From contig JAKSCW010000101.1 in NCBI GenBank assembly GCA_022360375.1, positions 1-7,394 on the forward strand: a stretch of DNA of 7,394 nt. The letters run 5' to 3'. The stretch is from Balneolales bacterium (lineage in GTDB: Bacteria; Bacteroidota; Rhodothermia; Balneolales; Balneolaceae). The notes under the pieces were generated by a model that saw only the letters and a list, made by a program, of their open reading frames with translations, had not been told where the DNA came from and searched no databases. Within the stretch, counting starts at the first letter, position 1, and every line of letters starts with the position of its first letter. Made by a program: the position numbers and the translations under genes. Of this stretch, positions 7,154-7,394 are shown in pieces.

Positions 7154-7345
7154 TCTCTACTCGCTGTCCTTACTGTAATGGCTATCTCTTTCGCCTGTGC
7201 CCCCGTCACCGAAACTCCCGTGGCTGAAACTCCTGCTCCCGCTACTCCTGAAGTAACTACCGAGCAGCCTGCTTTCCCATGGACCGATGACGCTACAAAC
7301 TGCTGTGGCCAGAAATCCAGCAACGGACCTGTTATCAAACTCTAA
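7139..7345 (+). CDS. Small exported peptide or lipoprotein with Pro/Thr-rich spacer and C-terminal CCG module
   Basis: Function unknown; I do not recognise the family. The 68-residue product has a clear export signal: basic MKNTK, then a hydrophobic stretch (7-19) ending at Cys20. Residues 16-20 read ISFAC, a weak lipobox with Ser at -3, so lipid anchoring is plausible but not certain. A low-complexity spacer follows (about 22-44) with PVTETP / VAETP / PATPE repeats, as in surface-exposed lipoproteins. The C-terminus WTDDATNCCGQKSSNG (48-63) then PVIKL carries an adjacent Cys pair (55-56) before Gly57. Codons are strongly C-ended (CTC, GCC, CCC, ACC, TTC, AAC), unlike the AT-rich surroundings, which suggests high expression. 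The 5' leader is G-free just before the ATG and has no Shine-Dalgarno. A paralogue appears to start 34 bp after its stop, with an identical first 15 coding bases. The reading frame is well supported; the role is open. Confidence 0.75.
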   Translation: MKNTKSLLAVLTVMAISFACAPVTETPVAETPAPATPEVTTEQPAFPWTDDATNCCGQKSSNGPVIKL

Positions 7346-7373
7346 TCTGTTTCATTTCAACTCTCTATCACCT

Positions 7374-7394
7374 ACTACTATGAAAAACACAAAA
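7374..7394 (+). repeat. Direct repeat copy 2, cut by the window end
   Basis: Exact copy of 7133-7153 at an offset of 241 bp. It continues to the last base of the window, so the true repeat may be longer. It marks the start of a second copy of the small-peptide gene. Confidence 0.9.
7380..7394 (+). CDS. Start of a second tandem small-peptide gene (3'-partial)
   Basis: Only five codons are visible (Met-Lys-Asn-Thr-Lys). They are identical in nucleotide sequence to the start of the gene at 7139, and the six bases before the ATG match too. The 34-bp gap from the previous stop is pyrimidine-rich, holds a single G and no terminator, so the two copies are probably co-transcribed. The inference is a tandem paralogue, likely also an exported peptide; how far the similarity extends cannot be seen. 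Confidence 0.7.

Noticed and set aside
7117..7338. A minus-strand open frame opposite the small-peptide gene, rich in Ser, Val and Gly.
   Set aside because: Its repetitive sequence is the complement of the Pro/Thr/Ala repeat on the plus strand. The plus frame has a signal peptide and a duplicated start, so it is the real gene.
1..7394. CRISPR array, tRNA or rRNA genes, transposase or insertion-sequence ends.
   Set aside because: No regularly spaced repeats, cloverleaf-like sequence, rRNA motif, or transposase motif with terminal inverted repeats was seen.

Overview
The window reads as accessory-to-housekeeping DNA from an AT-leaning Gram-negative bacterium, most likely of the Bacteroidota/Balneolota group. 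Reasons: signal peptides ending in an 'HAQ' type cleavage site, start sites without clear Shine-Dalgarno sequences, a membrane protein that looks like a Bacteroidota-restricted family, and the general style of the proteins. The phylum is an inference, not a demonstrated fact.

Layout. Positions 1-2448 (+) hold the C-terminal ~815 residues of a heavy-metal RND efflux pump (CusA/CzcA type, divalent-cation signature) whose N-terminus lies outside the window. After a 51-bp gap comes a tightly packed three-gene block on the same strand (2500-6229). It encodes an Lhr-Core-type DEXH helicase of the 'ligase-associated' DNA-damage family, the metallophosphoesterase nuclease PdeM, and a small four-helix membrane protein of unknown function. 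Both junctions are 4-bp ATGA stop/start overlaps, so the three are probably translationally coupled. The ATP-dependent ligase and exonuclease that complete this repair cluster elsewhere are not in the window.

Positions 6230-6793 (-) encode an ECF-like sigma factor that converges on the block with no intervening base between the two stop codons. Upstream of it lies a 345-bp AT-rich gene-free region (6794-7138) with an unusual density of short dyads, including three centred on TGT(T)AACA. It separates the sigma gene from a divergently transcribed small secreted or lipid-anchored peptide gene (7139-7345). That gene has a Pro/Thr-rich spacer and a C-terminal Cys-Cys-Gly module.

The last 21 bases of the window repeat exactly the start region of that peptide gene, so a second paralogous copy almost certainly begins at 7380, and a tandem array may continue downstream. 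The most unusual part of the window is therefore its right end: a sigma factor facing away from an apparently multicopy family of tiny exported Cys-containing peptides, with a dyad-rich control region between them. The second point of interest is the coupling of an uncharacterised membrane protein to the Lhr-Core/PdeM repair pair.
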